Origin: Blastomussa wellsi
Taxonomy: Eukaryota > Cnidaria > Anthozoa > Scleractinia > Plerogyridae
Direction of reading: 5' to 3'
DNA: 64,000 nt
NCBI GenBank assembly: GCA_947652115.1
Contig: OX393564.1
Coordinates: 24,260,855 to 24,324,854, forward strand
Shown: positions 1 to 11,600 of the stretch, piece after piece
How the letters are laid out: every line of letters begins with the position of its first letter
How positions within the stretch are numbered: the stretch's first letter is position 1
The notes under the pieces: generated by a model
What the model was told of the DNA's origin: nothing
The model's database searches: none
What the model saw: only the letters and a program-made list of their open reading frames with translations
Made by a program: the position numbers and the translations under genes

Positions 1-364
1 GTCATCCGATTTTATACCGCATGGCATGTTTTGTCCAATGATCGAGTATGTGCAAAAATTAAGTGGTACATGGGTTTTAAAGTGTACAATCATGCAGTTA
101 CCGTAGCCATCCTGAATCAATTCATACGAGCCCACCACAGCCCTGGCTGCCCCAGCCTATAAGCTAATCAGCCGTTTATCCACTTATACAACTGGGCCAC
201 TTGATCCAGAACCAGGGCAACCCCTTCTTAGTAGACAGTACAACAAAATATCAGATAATATGCACAAAAGGCTTGTATTCGTGTGTGGTTCTGCAAAATG
301 CCATAAAGTAGCTCTCATTAGGGATTGTAAATATGGTCATTTACTAATTGCTTCTTTTGTTTAG

Positions 365-3300
365 TCCAAAGAAAAGAAGCAGTTAAAAAGAAAAACCAGT
401 AAACTCAACAAACAGCAGTCACATCATGGAATGATTCTTCAAGGACCTGACCAGAATCTTCAGAATGTCACAACCAGACAGAGTGATGAGGAAGAGGATG
501 TGCCTGATGAAGAGGAGCAGGAAAATATGAAGAAAATGAAAGAAAAGGTGAGAAAAATATCCAACAAAATGAAAAGCCCGTGGCCATCCCTATAAAACTA
601 AAATTTCACATTCATATTTGAAACTCTGACTTGAAACGTACTATATGCATACAGTATGCACAACAACACTGTGGTATATAATCATGCTCTTTAGGCTCCA
701 CCCAGAGTTTGAGTCAGGTCTCCACTCTTGTTAACAATACAGACAAATACAATACAAACTCAGAAACCTTTCCCTAATCTCAGGAACATGACGAGTTGGT
801 TCAAGGTCTTCTGTTGCTGCGTGACTTCTACAAAACGGAGTACAAGAAAGCATTGCAGGATAAAGTGGATCATCAGAGGAAAACCCTGCAAAAAAGACAG
901 AGTAAACTAGAAGAAGAAACAAGAATGTCAGAACAACATCAAGTATGTACACTGTAGTTAATACAACAACACCAGGATCGTCAAAAAAATTTGCCAATAG
1001 CCCTGCACCATAGCAGACACACATGGGCTTTAATTAAATACACCTCTTCTACTATAAATGTTCAAAAATTAATAGTATTCTGCAGTTTACCACTAACCTA
1101 ATGCCAAATGGTTGGGGTTTCACTCGAGTTTTGGACATGTTATGATATCATTTTTATGGTGTAGTGTAGACCATAGAAAATGTAGTCAGATTGTTTTGGT
1201 TATAATACAACTCATGTAATATTATTTTTTTTAATTACTAATAGCCTCTTTGTTCTACAGACATGTGCTGTATGATTTAATGAAACTATCAAATTACAAA
1301 CAATTTTATTCACAGCAAGAGATGCAGCACAAGGTTCTCCATAAGCTCCCAAAGTCTGCTGTTGTTAATGATATGCGATTCAGGGATGGTTTACAGACAG
1401 ATTATTACAAAGTAAGTAACAACGGGAAGAGAGGCGGGGGGGGGGGGGGGACTCTATAACTCTGTTTTCAAGAGCAGTGCTGTGTGTATATGAAAGTCGT
1501 CCCAAAGTTTTCTAATAATATTATCGCCCCAATTTTTTTTGAATTGTTGTTGGAAATATTGCAAATCTGCTGAAATTTTAACTTCATTACTTCATGTTTC
1601 CCAGAAATTTCCAGATTCCAAACAAAATCTTCAGATTCCCGGAAGAATTTTCCTTATTTATACACTGCACATTACCCTCACATTGCCTCTCTCCTCCCAG
1701 GTGTTTAAATGGTTACCTGTGAAATAATGCTGGGGGTAAACCTGCGATGGACTAACATGCAATCCAGGGGGGAGGAGAAATACTCTCAGTCACTTAATGC
1801 TATGGATACTGGGATAAGCTCCGGCCTGATGGGCCACTGGGCTTGCATGCAGACTCTCCCTACCTACCTCTCTGGAATTCATGTAAGTATCACAAGTTAT
1901 TGATTAACCACATGTGTTTTCCTTTCTAGATTATCAGTCTTGAAAACCATTTGAGGAAGGAAGGATATCTCACCAAGAGCCACGAGATCAAAGAGTTCTG
2001 GGACTTTATCACTGTACAAGAAAATTTAGAAACTGTTCTGGAAGATGGTAATGGAATTGTAAAGTTAGTCCATTCGCTCTATTACACGTACATGAACTTA
2101 AACAAATTAACTGTATTGTAATAATATATCTACAGTTAGTAAGATTAAAGTTTCTTCATGTAAAACAGGGCAACTTTCTTGGGAAAGAATTCAAAATTAC
2201 CACAAAGAACACAACAAGATGTCACTAACGAATCAAGGAGAAATGGACACAATACCGCAACGTGGGCACAAGAAAAAGTTAAAAGGCGCGGCTGCTGTAT
2301 CATCGTGGAGGAGTACAACGCATGGTATCCGAACATTACTTACAGTGAGTAATATTCAACAAATACGTCACATTGGAAAATAAGTTTTTCGTGCAGTTGT
2401 GAAATAAAAACCGTTTGAAACTCTCTGAACATACCCCCGGCAATGAGAAAATTAAGATATAGGAAACAACCAATTCCTGCAAACATAGTGTGATGCAAGC
2501 ACAGTTTTTTTGATTGAGAAGTATTGCTTTTATGAACACACGTCCATCTAAAAGCTGCACGGTTCTATAAGCACTGCTTGCAGCGTGTTTGTTCTTAACA
2601 ACCGAAATCAAAAGAACTTACGAAAACCATGCTACATTATCAACTTCCTGTCTGTTTCATCGTTGAAAGATGACCCATAATGTTGCTGCGCTGTTAGTTT
2701 TACATGGTTCGTAAAATCTTGAAAAGGTCTTGAATTTTGGCTTCCATCTCGAAAAGTCCTTCCGCTAATGAACCTGCCGAAGTATTGAGAATGAGTATTG
2801 AGAAATCCTTTAACATGATTCTGATATACCCAGGTAGTATTCCTACTGTTAACAGAAAAAATAAACTTGTAACTTACACTTGTTGTCAAGTCTAGTCCTC
2901 TGAAAAAATTCGCATTACCTCGAACAAAAAGATAGTGTAAAACAACACTTTTAGTAACTGCAAAGCTAGGTTGCTTTGAAAGGCCCGGCTAAGGCTGTAA
3001 CGCCGGACTGTTGTACGAAAACTAATGAATAGTGTGTATTGCCTGTAATCTAAGAATCCAAAATGTGGATGACTTGACTTTCGGAGCAGCAAGATCAAGT
3101 GCTTTAAAATTGACTTTGTGTATTTCACAACAACAACATGCAGATGTATCCGTGTTCCTTACATTGTCTTACATAATTGTTTTACCTTTTATAAAAGCCG
3201 TCCACTCCTCGTGGTCGCAGGTCAAGTTCCTACGCTTTAAGCGGTAGACAGAGAGCCAAGAAGACCCCACCGCCATCAGCCATTCCAATGGAACAAAGAT

Positions 3301-6300
3301 TTCCGAAGGTGAGTAGCACCAATAGTTGTATAAGATAAGGGCGAAGAAAAAAGGATAGTCAAGGGGTAGGGCGAAGGGTTAGGAAACTAAGGAGCAGGAA
3401 CAGCAGTTTGTCTATGCCAGTGCATAAACTAAGATACCTAATTAGTTGTGTAATAATAAGAACGTTTGTTGAGCCATTTGTAGTATTTTTTTGTGTTGTT
3501 GCTGTTGCCAATAGTATTATGTAACTGATTTGTGCCGAATAAAAAATAAGTAAAGAAATTAACCTTCGCTCGTTACAGCCTGTCGTTTTTTCCATGACTG
3601 TGGCTATTGCATGCAGTCATAAAAGTGTTACAATTTCATTCTTTGCAATTTTCTTAACCCTGTTTAGGTTGAATTTCCTCCATTAGCGGCGTACAGCTTG
3701 GAGTTTGGCGAGCGAGAACCTGACCCAGAAGAGGTAAGAAGCGGTACTATACGTGACATGTTAGATGAAGTAAATTTAACGTTTTACGGTACGATCGGTG
3801 CAAGAACTAACGTACGAATAGGACCGCTTTGGGTCGCGTTGGGAATTGTAGCGATTTTATCCATTCTGCCGTGCTATGAAAGGGCATTGCTTAGCGTAAC
3901 GTTTGGGTTTTCCGTGAAAAATGTGATAACTAGAATTAGTACGAATAATCAGGAAATTCAAGAAATTGGTATAGGAAAATGGTCTGTTAGAAGAAACAAT
4001 TTGGGTTTAATAAGTTTAGTGAATAACTCAGACTTTTTCTAGTAATTTGCCACGAGTGGAAATTAGAAAAAGCTCGAGTTGTTCAATTAATCCCTAATTG
4101 CTTCAAGAAAACAGACCTATTTCCTAATTATAATAAATAAATAAATACAGGGTTCGCACGGGTCCTGGAAAAGCTGGAAAGTCCTGGAATTTTTTATGGC
4201 ATTTTCCATGACTGGAAAGTCCTGGAAAAAGTCCTGGAAAGTCCTGGAAAGTCCTGGAAATCTGTTAGAAGCAAGAAATGAATATTTCTGAACTAACTTT
4301 CAATTGGGAGACTTCATATTGGGATCTTGGAAGAAAAAGGGTTTAATGTGAATTTTGGAGCCCTGGAAAAGGCCTGGGAAATCCTGGAAATTTGTCTGTC
4401 AAGGGGTACTAACCCTACAAATGCTAATCTAAATTCGAGCTTATACGATGTTAGCGTTGAAATTTGGTGAAAGTGAGCTTTCTTAATTGAACAGACTACT
4501 TCAAATCTGATCTAGATGCCTTCCTTTAATTTCAACGTTCATCTGTTTTAGATCGATTTTTTAACGATCTCACTTTTTTGAAACAAAGCCGCGAGTGAAA
4601 CAGACTGGAAACGAGTTGTGACGTGAATGGTGCAGCCGCATAAAATGCCTTGCCTAAGAACGAAATCGATCCGGAATCCCACAGGACAAAATGTCGTTTT
4701 CGTTCTCACACTCAAATACTGTCATTTCCCAAAAATTCTAGAACTACCCGATTTTTGTACCTTTCTCCGAAGATTCTCCGACGGTCACATTAACGTTTCC
4801 GAACAATTGTCGAAGATTTGAGGATGTTTCGATTAAACACCAACACATTTAAGTACAGTACAAGGGTCAAACATGGTGTCAAACGTAAAATCATTGATAT
4901 CATCACACGCAATTACGGTTTTTCTCAGTACTGGAAATCCTTGTAAAACGCTGCAGTTTATTGTCGGTGATAATATTTTGTTTAATATTTGTTTTCGGTC
5001 ATCACGGTTGCAGGTGAGGAAGCAAGACGAAGCTTATAAGAGGCTACAGGCAAGGAATGGACTCAAGAGAACATTAAACACCATGTTTTCACACGCTTTG
5101 GCAAACAGGGCAGCTACCCAGAGGTTAGTGAGATTTGTCAGTCCGTTATGATTGTGGGAATTCCAGCCTTGAATCATCCCTTCACTTGAGGATTATCAGC
5201 GGGTAAAATTACAAGCGTCCCCGGCGTCCAGGGGGAGTAGAAATAATCCTATCCGCTTTAAATGCTACAGAAATCGGGAAAAGGTCCGAACTGGATGGCC
5301 ACCAAGTTCGACGGCAAGCCTTACCTTTAATTTACCTACTTGTACAATGACGGTATGGATATAACTCGATTAAAATCATGTTTTCAATAGACTGATAAAC
5401 AGAAATGAAGACTACAATTTCGAAAGCCTCTCTGGAGCTTCAAACTTGGAAGAGGTACTTTTCTATTTGGAAGTTATGTTCATTTGCGAACTTTTGGTGA
5501 TCTCACATTAGCTCGTTTTGTATTGAAATAGGTAACTTGTTTTTTAAACCATTGAACTTTTTTTTCCAATTTCAGTTTCATGACTTGGCAAGCGTGCAGC
5601 TCAAACCAAGTGTAAGCGCCAACAAGAAACAACAGTCTAGAACATCGAGCAGCAAAAGTAAAGGTGAGCTTTCAACGTCAAGGTGTTACGGGAAGGATGG
5701 TAATTATGAGTAGTATCGAAACGTGATCTGGCCTTCAGTTTCCTTCAGTTATTTAGCAATGGAACAATGTGATTTTTCACAGATAGACTGTTCGCTATTT
5801 TCTCGTATTTTTCTTTGATTGCACGTTGAACGCGGGAAGAGAGTCACGAGCGAACTGGACGCCAGCGCAAATCGGGCGGCTTGACGGGATGGAGGACCCC
5901 GACCCCGTCGTACTTCGCAATCGCGCTCGCTTCGCTCGCTGTTGTTTATTTTTTCGCGTTATTTTGAGTTAAAAACTAGAGGCTGTGAACAGTTTTAATC
6001 ACGTGGTCTTGTAATTAATTCTTCGTTTTGCCAGGGAAGTCACGGGTCAGAAGCCACAAGAGTACCAGCGGAAAAGCAAGACGCCCAGAAACTGATAGTT
6101 CAAACACTGATAGTCCAGACAGAAGCGAGTCCAAAATGTCTCTTTCTTCAAAAGAAGAGTAAGCAGTTATTTCTTTCTTCTTTTTGCGCTGCTTTTATCT
6201 AATGCTACTAATGTGCTACCAAATTATATAGCATTAGATAACGTTATATATAGCATTAAATAACAGTAGCTCATAAAGAAGAAAGAATTAACAACACAAG

Positions 6301-7018
6301 ATTATGCTGGAATATTAAGCATCCGTTCAGACGAAGTCAAAGTGTGGCAGTAGCCTCATTTGCAGTCGTCGAATGGGTGATCACGCAGTACGCTTCTCCC
6401 GTGGAGTTGCATGATATGGTTTGCGTGACTTCGAATAGTGACAGCAGTTGTTGACAGCAATTCATTCAGTTGTTGTATGTGAGCAAAATCAAACTGCGGA
6501 ATTTTTATTTCTTTCTGTTTATTTAGTATTTTTCATTTATTTATTTATTTTTTTTTGCAGTGTGGTAGTCGAGCTTCCACCGCTGACGCTGAGCCAGCTC
6601 TCTACTGAATGTGTCGTCAAGGTATGCATTCCCCTCCCCCCAGGGAGGGGGTGGGGTTTTCCCCAAGATTCAAGCCCCTACCTTAGCTTGTACTCATTAT
6701 CATTTTTTAAACATAAAAGGTACCCTTCCATGTTATCTTCCATGGTACCCCTTTCACATGCCTCCAGAAACTGCTACTATATCTCTTTTGTTAGTCTTCG
6801 CTTGAATAATCCTAGCAGTACCTAAATGGACTGCTCAGTCGGTCTGTTGAGATTTTTTTCGAAGGCCCTTTTAAATACTTCGATGGAAATTTCCTTATCC
6901 ATTTGTACATACATATTTCAAATCGTGAAATCCCTACCTTTAATATAACTGCATCGTGTGTGGATCTTCTCCCTTAATTTCATTATAGGGAGTTCAAAAA
7001 CGTTCCCGCGGAGCGTAG
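365..7018 (+). CDS. Coiled-coil, charged protein of unknown function (5'-truncated gene, 12-13 exons)
   Basis: I do not recognise this family. Exons that join in phase: 365-547, 784-942, 1316-1411, 1930-2047, 2169-2344, 3198-3308, 3668-3733, 5014-5123, 5391-5454, 5576-5663, 6035-6158, 6561-6621, and a possible last exon 6989-7018 ending TAG. All have AG/GT borders. The first visible exon opens at an acceptor in phase 0, so the start codon lies upstream of the window. About 460 residues are visible. The first two exons are Lys/Glu/Gln-rich with an acidic DEEEDVPDEEEQ stretch and a long heptad-like helix (LLLLRDFYKTEYKKALQDK), which suggests a coiled coil. The middle is Arg/Ser/Pro-rich and the C-terminal third is Ser/Lys-rich and probably disordered. 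No signal peptide or membrane segment is seen in the spliced product. It lies head-to-tail about 1.6 kb upstream of the PDE10A gene. The last exon is the least certain; read-through of the previous intron would give a different C terminus. Confidence 0.6.
1658..1870 (+). repeat. Diverged SINE-family copy (3' body)
   Basis: This stretch in the third visible intron of the coiled-coil gene shares blocks with the sequence at 11,770-12,075: 'ttgcctctct', 'aatgctggggg', 'gatggactaacat', 'atactctcagtc' and 'ggcctgatggg'. A more decayed relative lies at about 5,165-5,325. The tRNA-like head is missing here. No coding content is seen. Confidence 0.6.
4148..4400 (+). repeat. Dispersed repeat with 'gtcctggaaa' iterations
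   Basis: The stretch opens 'agggttcgcacgggtcctgg' and then carries about six copies of a ~12-bp motif built on 'gtcctggaaa'. It lies in the intron after the exon at 3668-3733. Short related stretches lie at 2,710-2,770 and 36,595-36,645. It looks non-coding. Confidence 0.5.
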
Positions 7019-8355
7019 ACTGACAGACTAGAGACTTTTTTTCTACGCATGCTTTTAAACTTGAGGTGAAGTGATAAAACCCGCGTCTAACTGCCTGTTA
7101 AACATTCTTTGATGATTCTTCTTCAGGAAGCCAAATGTCTCAGTACCTTTTGGGTTAACCCGATGGAAAAGCGAGATTTAAACACCTGTGAAAGCTGAAA
7201 CTTCGTGTGGGATTATCTCCCTAGTGGTTAACTGACGCTGAGGTCCGGGTCGCGACCAACAAGACAGTACATCCCATCGTTGAATCGCTAATTTCATTCC
7301 CCGGGTCCACTAGAAGAAAGAAGAGCCATATTGTCGATTGCTTACGCTCTGCTAAGGACATAACCTGCGATCAAACATTTTTTTTCGCGGCGTATAGAAA
7401 GAGGAAAAAAGTTTCCTCGTTCCTTCTCCTGCCAAAAAAAAAAGAAATTCTGATCGTAGGCTACCAAGAACCAGTCTCACTCCTTCATTCATCCATACGC
7501 CATACGCCTTGCTTTGAAAACGTGTACCGGTAAATGTCTATATTACCGAAACAATAAATAAAAAAGGAACGCCAAACACCGTTCAAATTGCTGGCCTGAT
7601 TGAACCAGTATGGCGGGGGTACTTATGTTGTCTTCATGGGCAGGGCATTTTACTCCCAAAACTCCCTCTGCACAGGCTTCAGTCCAACTAGAAACTGTAT
7701 CCGTGTACCGCGCATGACTCACATCACATAGATCCCACCCCCACCACAACCACCACACCACCCGGCCAAAAACGAAGTAAACTGCCTGCATAAAGCTCAG
7801 GCACAAGCCTGCGAATGGGAGAGAACTTGAATATTCAATAGCTCGAGAACGACCGATTTTCTCTACTGCCTTTAGTTTTGAAAGGTATCGCTATAAAGAT
7901 CAGCTGTTCAAATGAAGGCCATTGTCAGTTTACTTTGAGGTCATTTTTCATTTGGATCGTTTGACAAAGACATGTTCAAGTTTTGTCAGTTTAAAAATCT
8001 GTCACTCCGCCGTCATATTTTGTTACTTCGAACACGAACTGTCCACAGTTCATCGTCAAATGTTTGCCAGAATGCCTTCCCCTATATTAACCTTGCCCAT
8101 CGACGCTACCCAAGGCAGGTTTTCGGTTCGATTAATTTCTCGGAGTCACTTCGTCGAGTGGCCTTGGAAGAATATCGAGTTATTCACCTTCTGAGGGGAC
8201 GGATCACAGTCCAAACGATACAGAAATACTGATATATGCGGTTGGAAACAAGATTAGTCGAGCAAAAGCCAAGAACTGTGCAATAATTATCAGGAGCGGG
8301 GGGGGGGGGGGCTGAAAAACTAGAGTTATCTAGCAAAAACTTAGACAGTAGCCCT

Positions 8356-8387
<32 letters not shown>

Positions 8388-8661
8388 TAACGGCTGCGAG
8401 AAATGGCAAAAATACAATCAATTGATACCCCACCCGTCCAGTTCCCTCCCCTCGTCCCCCATCACATTTCTAAAGATCTCTGGATAAGAAACACTTTTGC
8501 TCCGAAACCGGCCGACCGCCCTCCGGGACTCGAAGGTCTGCCTGTCGCACGCGCGCGCACGCATAGCTTGACTTCAGACAGATGACGAGCAACAGCGACG
8601 TAAACAGTGGCGGGAATGGCGTTCATTTCAATTGTGGGTTTCTATTATAGTTTTCCTGCAA
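7019..8661. other. Spacer between the coiled-coil gene and pde10a
   Basis: No exon could be supported here. A candidate AATAAA polyadenylation signal lies at 7,553-7,558 and could end the upstream transcript. The 8.4-8.6 kb part is richer in CpG and may contain the promoter and 5' untranslated sequence of the PDE10A gene. A splice-acceptor-like 'tctattatag' just before 8,651 leaves open an upstream non-coding exon. Confidence 0.4.
8299..8373. repeat. Facing poly(G) and poly(C) tracts
   Basis: A G run of about 13-14 bases near 8,299 is followed 45-50 bases later by a C run of about 17-18 bases, so the two could pair as a foldback. Similar homopolymer G or C runs occur near 1,435, 14,037, 26,797, 39,473 and 50,140. 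Exact lengths in such tracts are unreliable in assemblies. Confidence 0.6.
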
Positions 8662-11600
8662 ATGTTCAAGCTTGGAGAGAAGATGTCTTCGCCGACAAAG
8701 CAAGTTAGTGTTCGACGGCTTCCTCCACTTCCGAATCAAATAACGCTGCGAAATTTTAGAGAGAACGGAAAAGGTGGCAACTATGATGCCCACACTGGCG
8801 GAGGTGGTTGCCTCAAAGCGAAACCTTCTGGAGGTAACAAAGCTAGGATAATGTTTTACAACTGTCACATCATTAATAAGCTGTGAATCTTTATATTTTC
8901 CTCGATATTCCGCCGACTTCGCGTCTCGAGGATGCAGTGTGTTTGAAAATTATAATGCAAGACATGCATTATCGATTCGAGTCACCGTACGTTGCGCACC
9001 GGAAAGAAATTTTGTACAACGTAACATTGCGAAAGAGATTTTTTTCCCTTGGGATAAAATGCTAACGATCAGTCGAGTAAGCGTCGAGCATCAAGTTTAA
9101 TGGAAATTATTTCTTAAGCTTAACTCAATTTCGATTGGTGTTTCTCCACGTTAAATCAGGTAAAATTTATAAGCTCAAAGGATCGAAGTGCTATGTTCGT
9201 TCCCATAGGGACTGAAATACGAGCTTTCTACAAACTTGAACTTTCTTAATGTAAAACTTATTGGAGGCCACCCTGCTAAATTATGCCTTTAATACTCTTG
9301 GTCTGTTGTCTAGTAAACATCTTTCCCTATTGCTCTGTATGAGATTAGTTTAAGACTTATCTGGAAACGCTCCAAAATTTTCAGGTTTGTGTGCGTTAAT
9401 TTTTTGTGCGATCGATCGATAACTTTTGGATTGATTTCCAAATCATGTTCCAAGTTCTCTTTTTATGGAACGAAGATTTTTTCACAAGACGATCTGATAC
9501 AAATGCAAATTTTGTGTCCACTCAAATAAACGGCAAATTAACCAAGGAAAACGGTTTTGCTGTTTATCAATTCCATTTAAACTAAAAAAAATTGACCTGA
9601 AGAAAAATGTTTTTAATACCGCTTCGGCTCGGCAGGCATTATAAAATTAAAAGAAAAAGAGAATGATGGTGATCCAATATGTGAGTTTTTTTGTTATTTT
9701 GAAATGTAGTGACGAGATGTCGAACTTCTATTTACCATAAACCTATTTTAGAAGCGACAAGCATTACTTATTTATGACAAAAACGGCTACGTACGTGTAT
9801 ATACAGGTGAAATGAAACCTTGAAATGTTTTTTTCATGAACTAAAAGAATTATGAATAACGGGAAATAAACATGAGCACATTCTGTAACCATAAAAGAAA
9901 AAAGAAAAGAAAAACATGGTGACGTTGTACAGCGGAAATGAAATTTTCAAACAACCGAGATTGATTAGTTCCACACGAAGCTGGAGATGTTTGCATGTGC
10001 GTATCAGAAGGTTTTTGAATACATGAAAGTAAAAACAACATTTATATTGTTTCCATTAGCTTAATGCAAACGAGAAACGGGAGTTGGTGCGTTAACCGCA
10101 AAATCCCAACTGAATACAATTGAGACCACTGTTGGTTTAGTTTCATAATTTGGTAATACATAAGAAACAGATGTAGAGAATAAAAAGGAAACTAAAATTC
10201 GAAGTGTACATTTGCATACATTGCTACGTTACTCAGTTAATAATTTATTCGCTACAAAACTTTAATTGCCTGTATGATGAGTACTTTTTTTAATAATTTG
10301 TCCGGAACCTTCTGAAAAGTCAAGCAATCAATTCCTGAAGCAATTTATAAAGAGGTGTAGTTCAAAACAATGGGTGGCAAGATGGCAAAATTACCTCCCA
10401 CCAGTTAAAATCCTGCACCTGGTATTTATTTAAATCATTTCCTTTTAACTTAGCATCTTTCTGGGAGGTGGGGGTGGGGGGGATTGCATGAATGCATTTA
10501 TTAAATAAATCAGAAATGATAATACCCCCAATAATATTTATTCAATTGTTTTCCTTTTTTAAACCTAAATTATTGGGCCTAATTTATTAACATTAATGTT
10601 GCATAGCCCATTATCCTTACAGTGTAAGGTTATTCCCTAGTTTTGCATTTCGCATCTCACTAATATGTTGCAGATAATTTAACTTGTGGCCAGTTATGTG
10701 ACCAGTGTGCATGTTATAACTTACAGTTCTCTCTGAGATGCGAGTCAAGGAGTACCTTATCGCTAACCCTCAAGTACTTGAGGATTTCATCATGGCAGAC
10801 ATCAGCCAAGAACAGCTTGAAAGATGGCTGATCAGAAAAACGCAGGCTGTAGAATCTATTACTGGCAATGGCAATAATGGTGAATCAATTCTTATTGATT
10901 ATTATTATTTTTTTTTTTACATTTTGTTTATTTTTAACAGCTCACTAAGTTTCGTCCTTTAAAAGTTTTTGTGTTTCAATGTGGGGTGGTTGAAATCCAA
11001 GTTCCCTAAAATGTTTCCTGTAAGGCTGTCTCTGTTTTGTCATTTAGAGGCTGGAAATTATTTTTCTCCATCCCAAAAAATTAAAGGTTTGTCACAGAAC
11101 ACATGCCTGTTGCCAGCCTTATTTGGGGAATGAAATCCAAGTTCCCTAAAATGTTTCCTGTAAGGCTGTCTCTGTTTTGTCATTTAGAGGCTGGAAATTA
11201 TTTTTCTCCATCCCAAAAAATTAAAGGTTTGTCACAGAACACATGCCTGTTGCCAGCCTTATTTGGGGAATCTGAAGTTAATTGAGTCTAAACTTAGATT
11301 CACGTAGATCGATATTACGTTTTATAATATGGTACAGTTTGAACAATATTTTTGTTGTGAAGGACAAATCTTGAATGTGTTATTGTGCACTGATTTTTTT
11401 TTCTTTGTTGTTATATATAGGAGTGAGGCCCTCACTCTCCAAATGGAAGGTACAGAAAATAGTATTATTTTATTATTGGCCGTGTTTACTTAATTTTAGT
11501 TTATTTGACCTGCTAAGGGATTTCAATCTATTAGGTAGCTTGTTCCCTTCCATTAGAGAGTAATTAAACAAACTCCATAATTCACCAGAGGACACCCACT

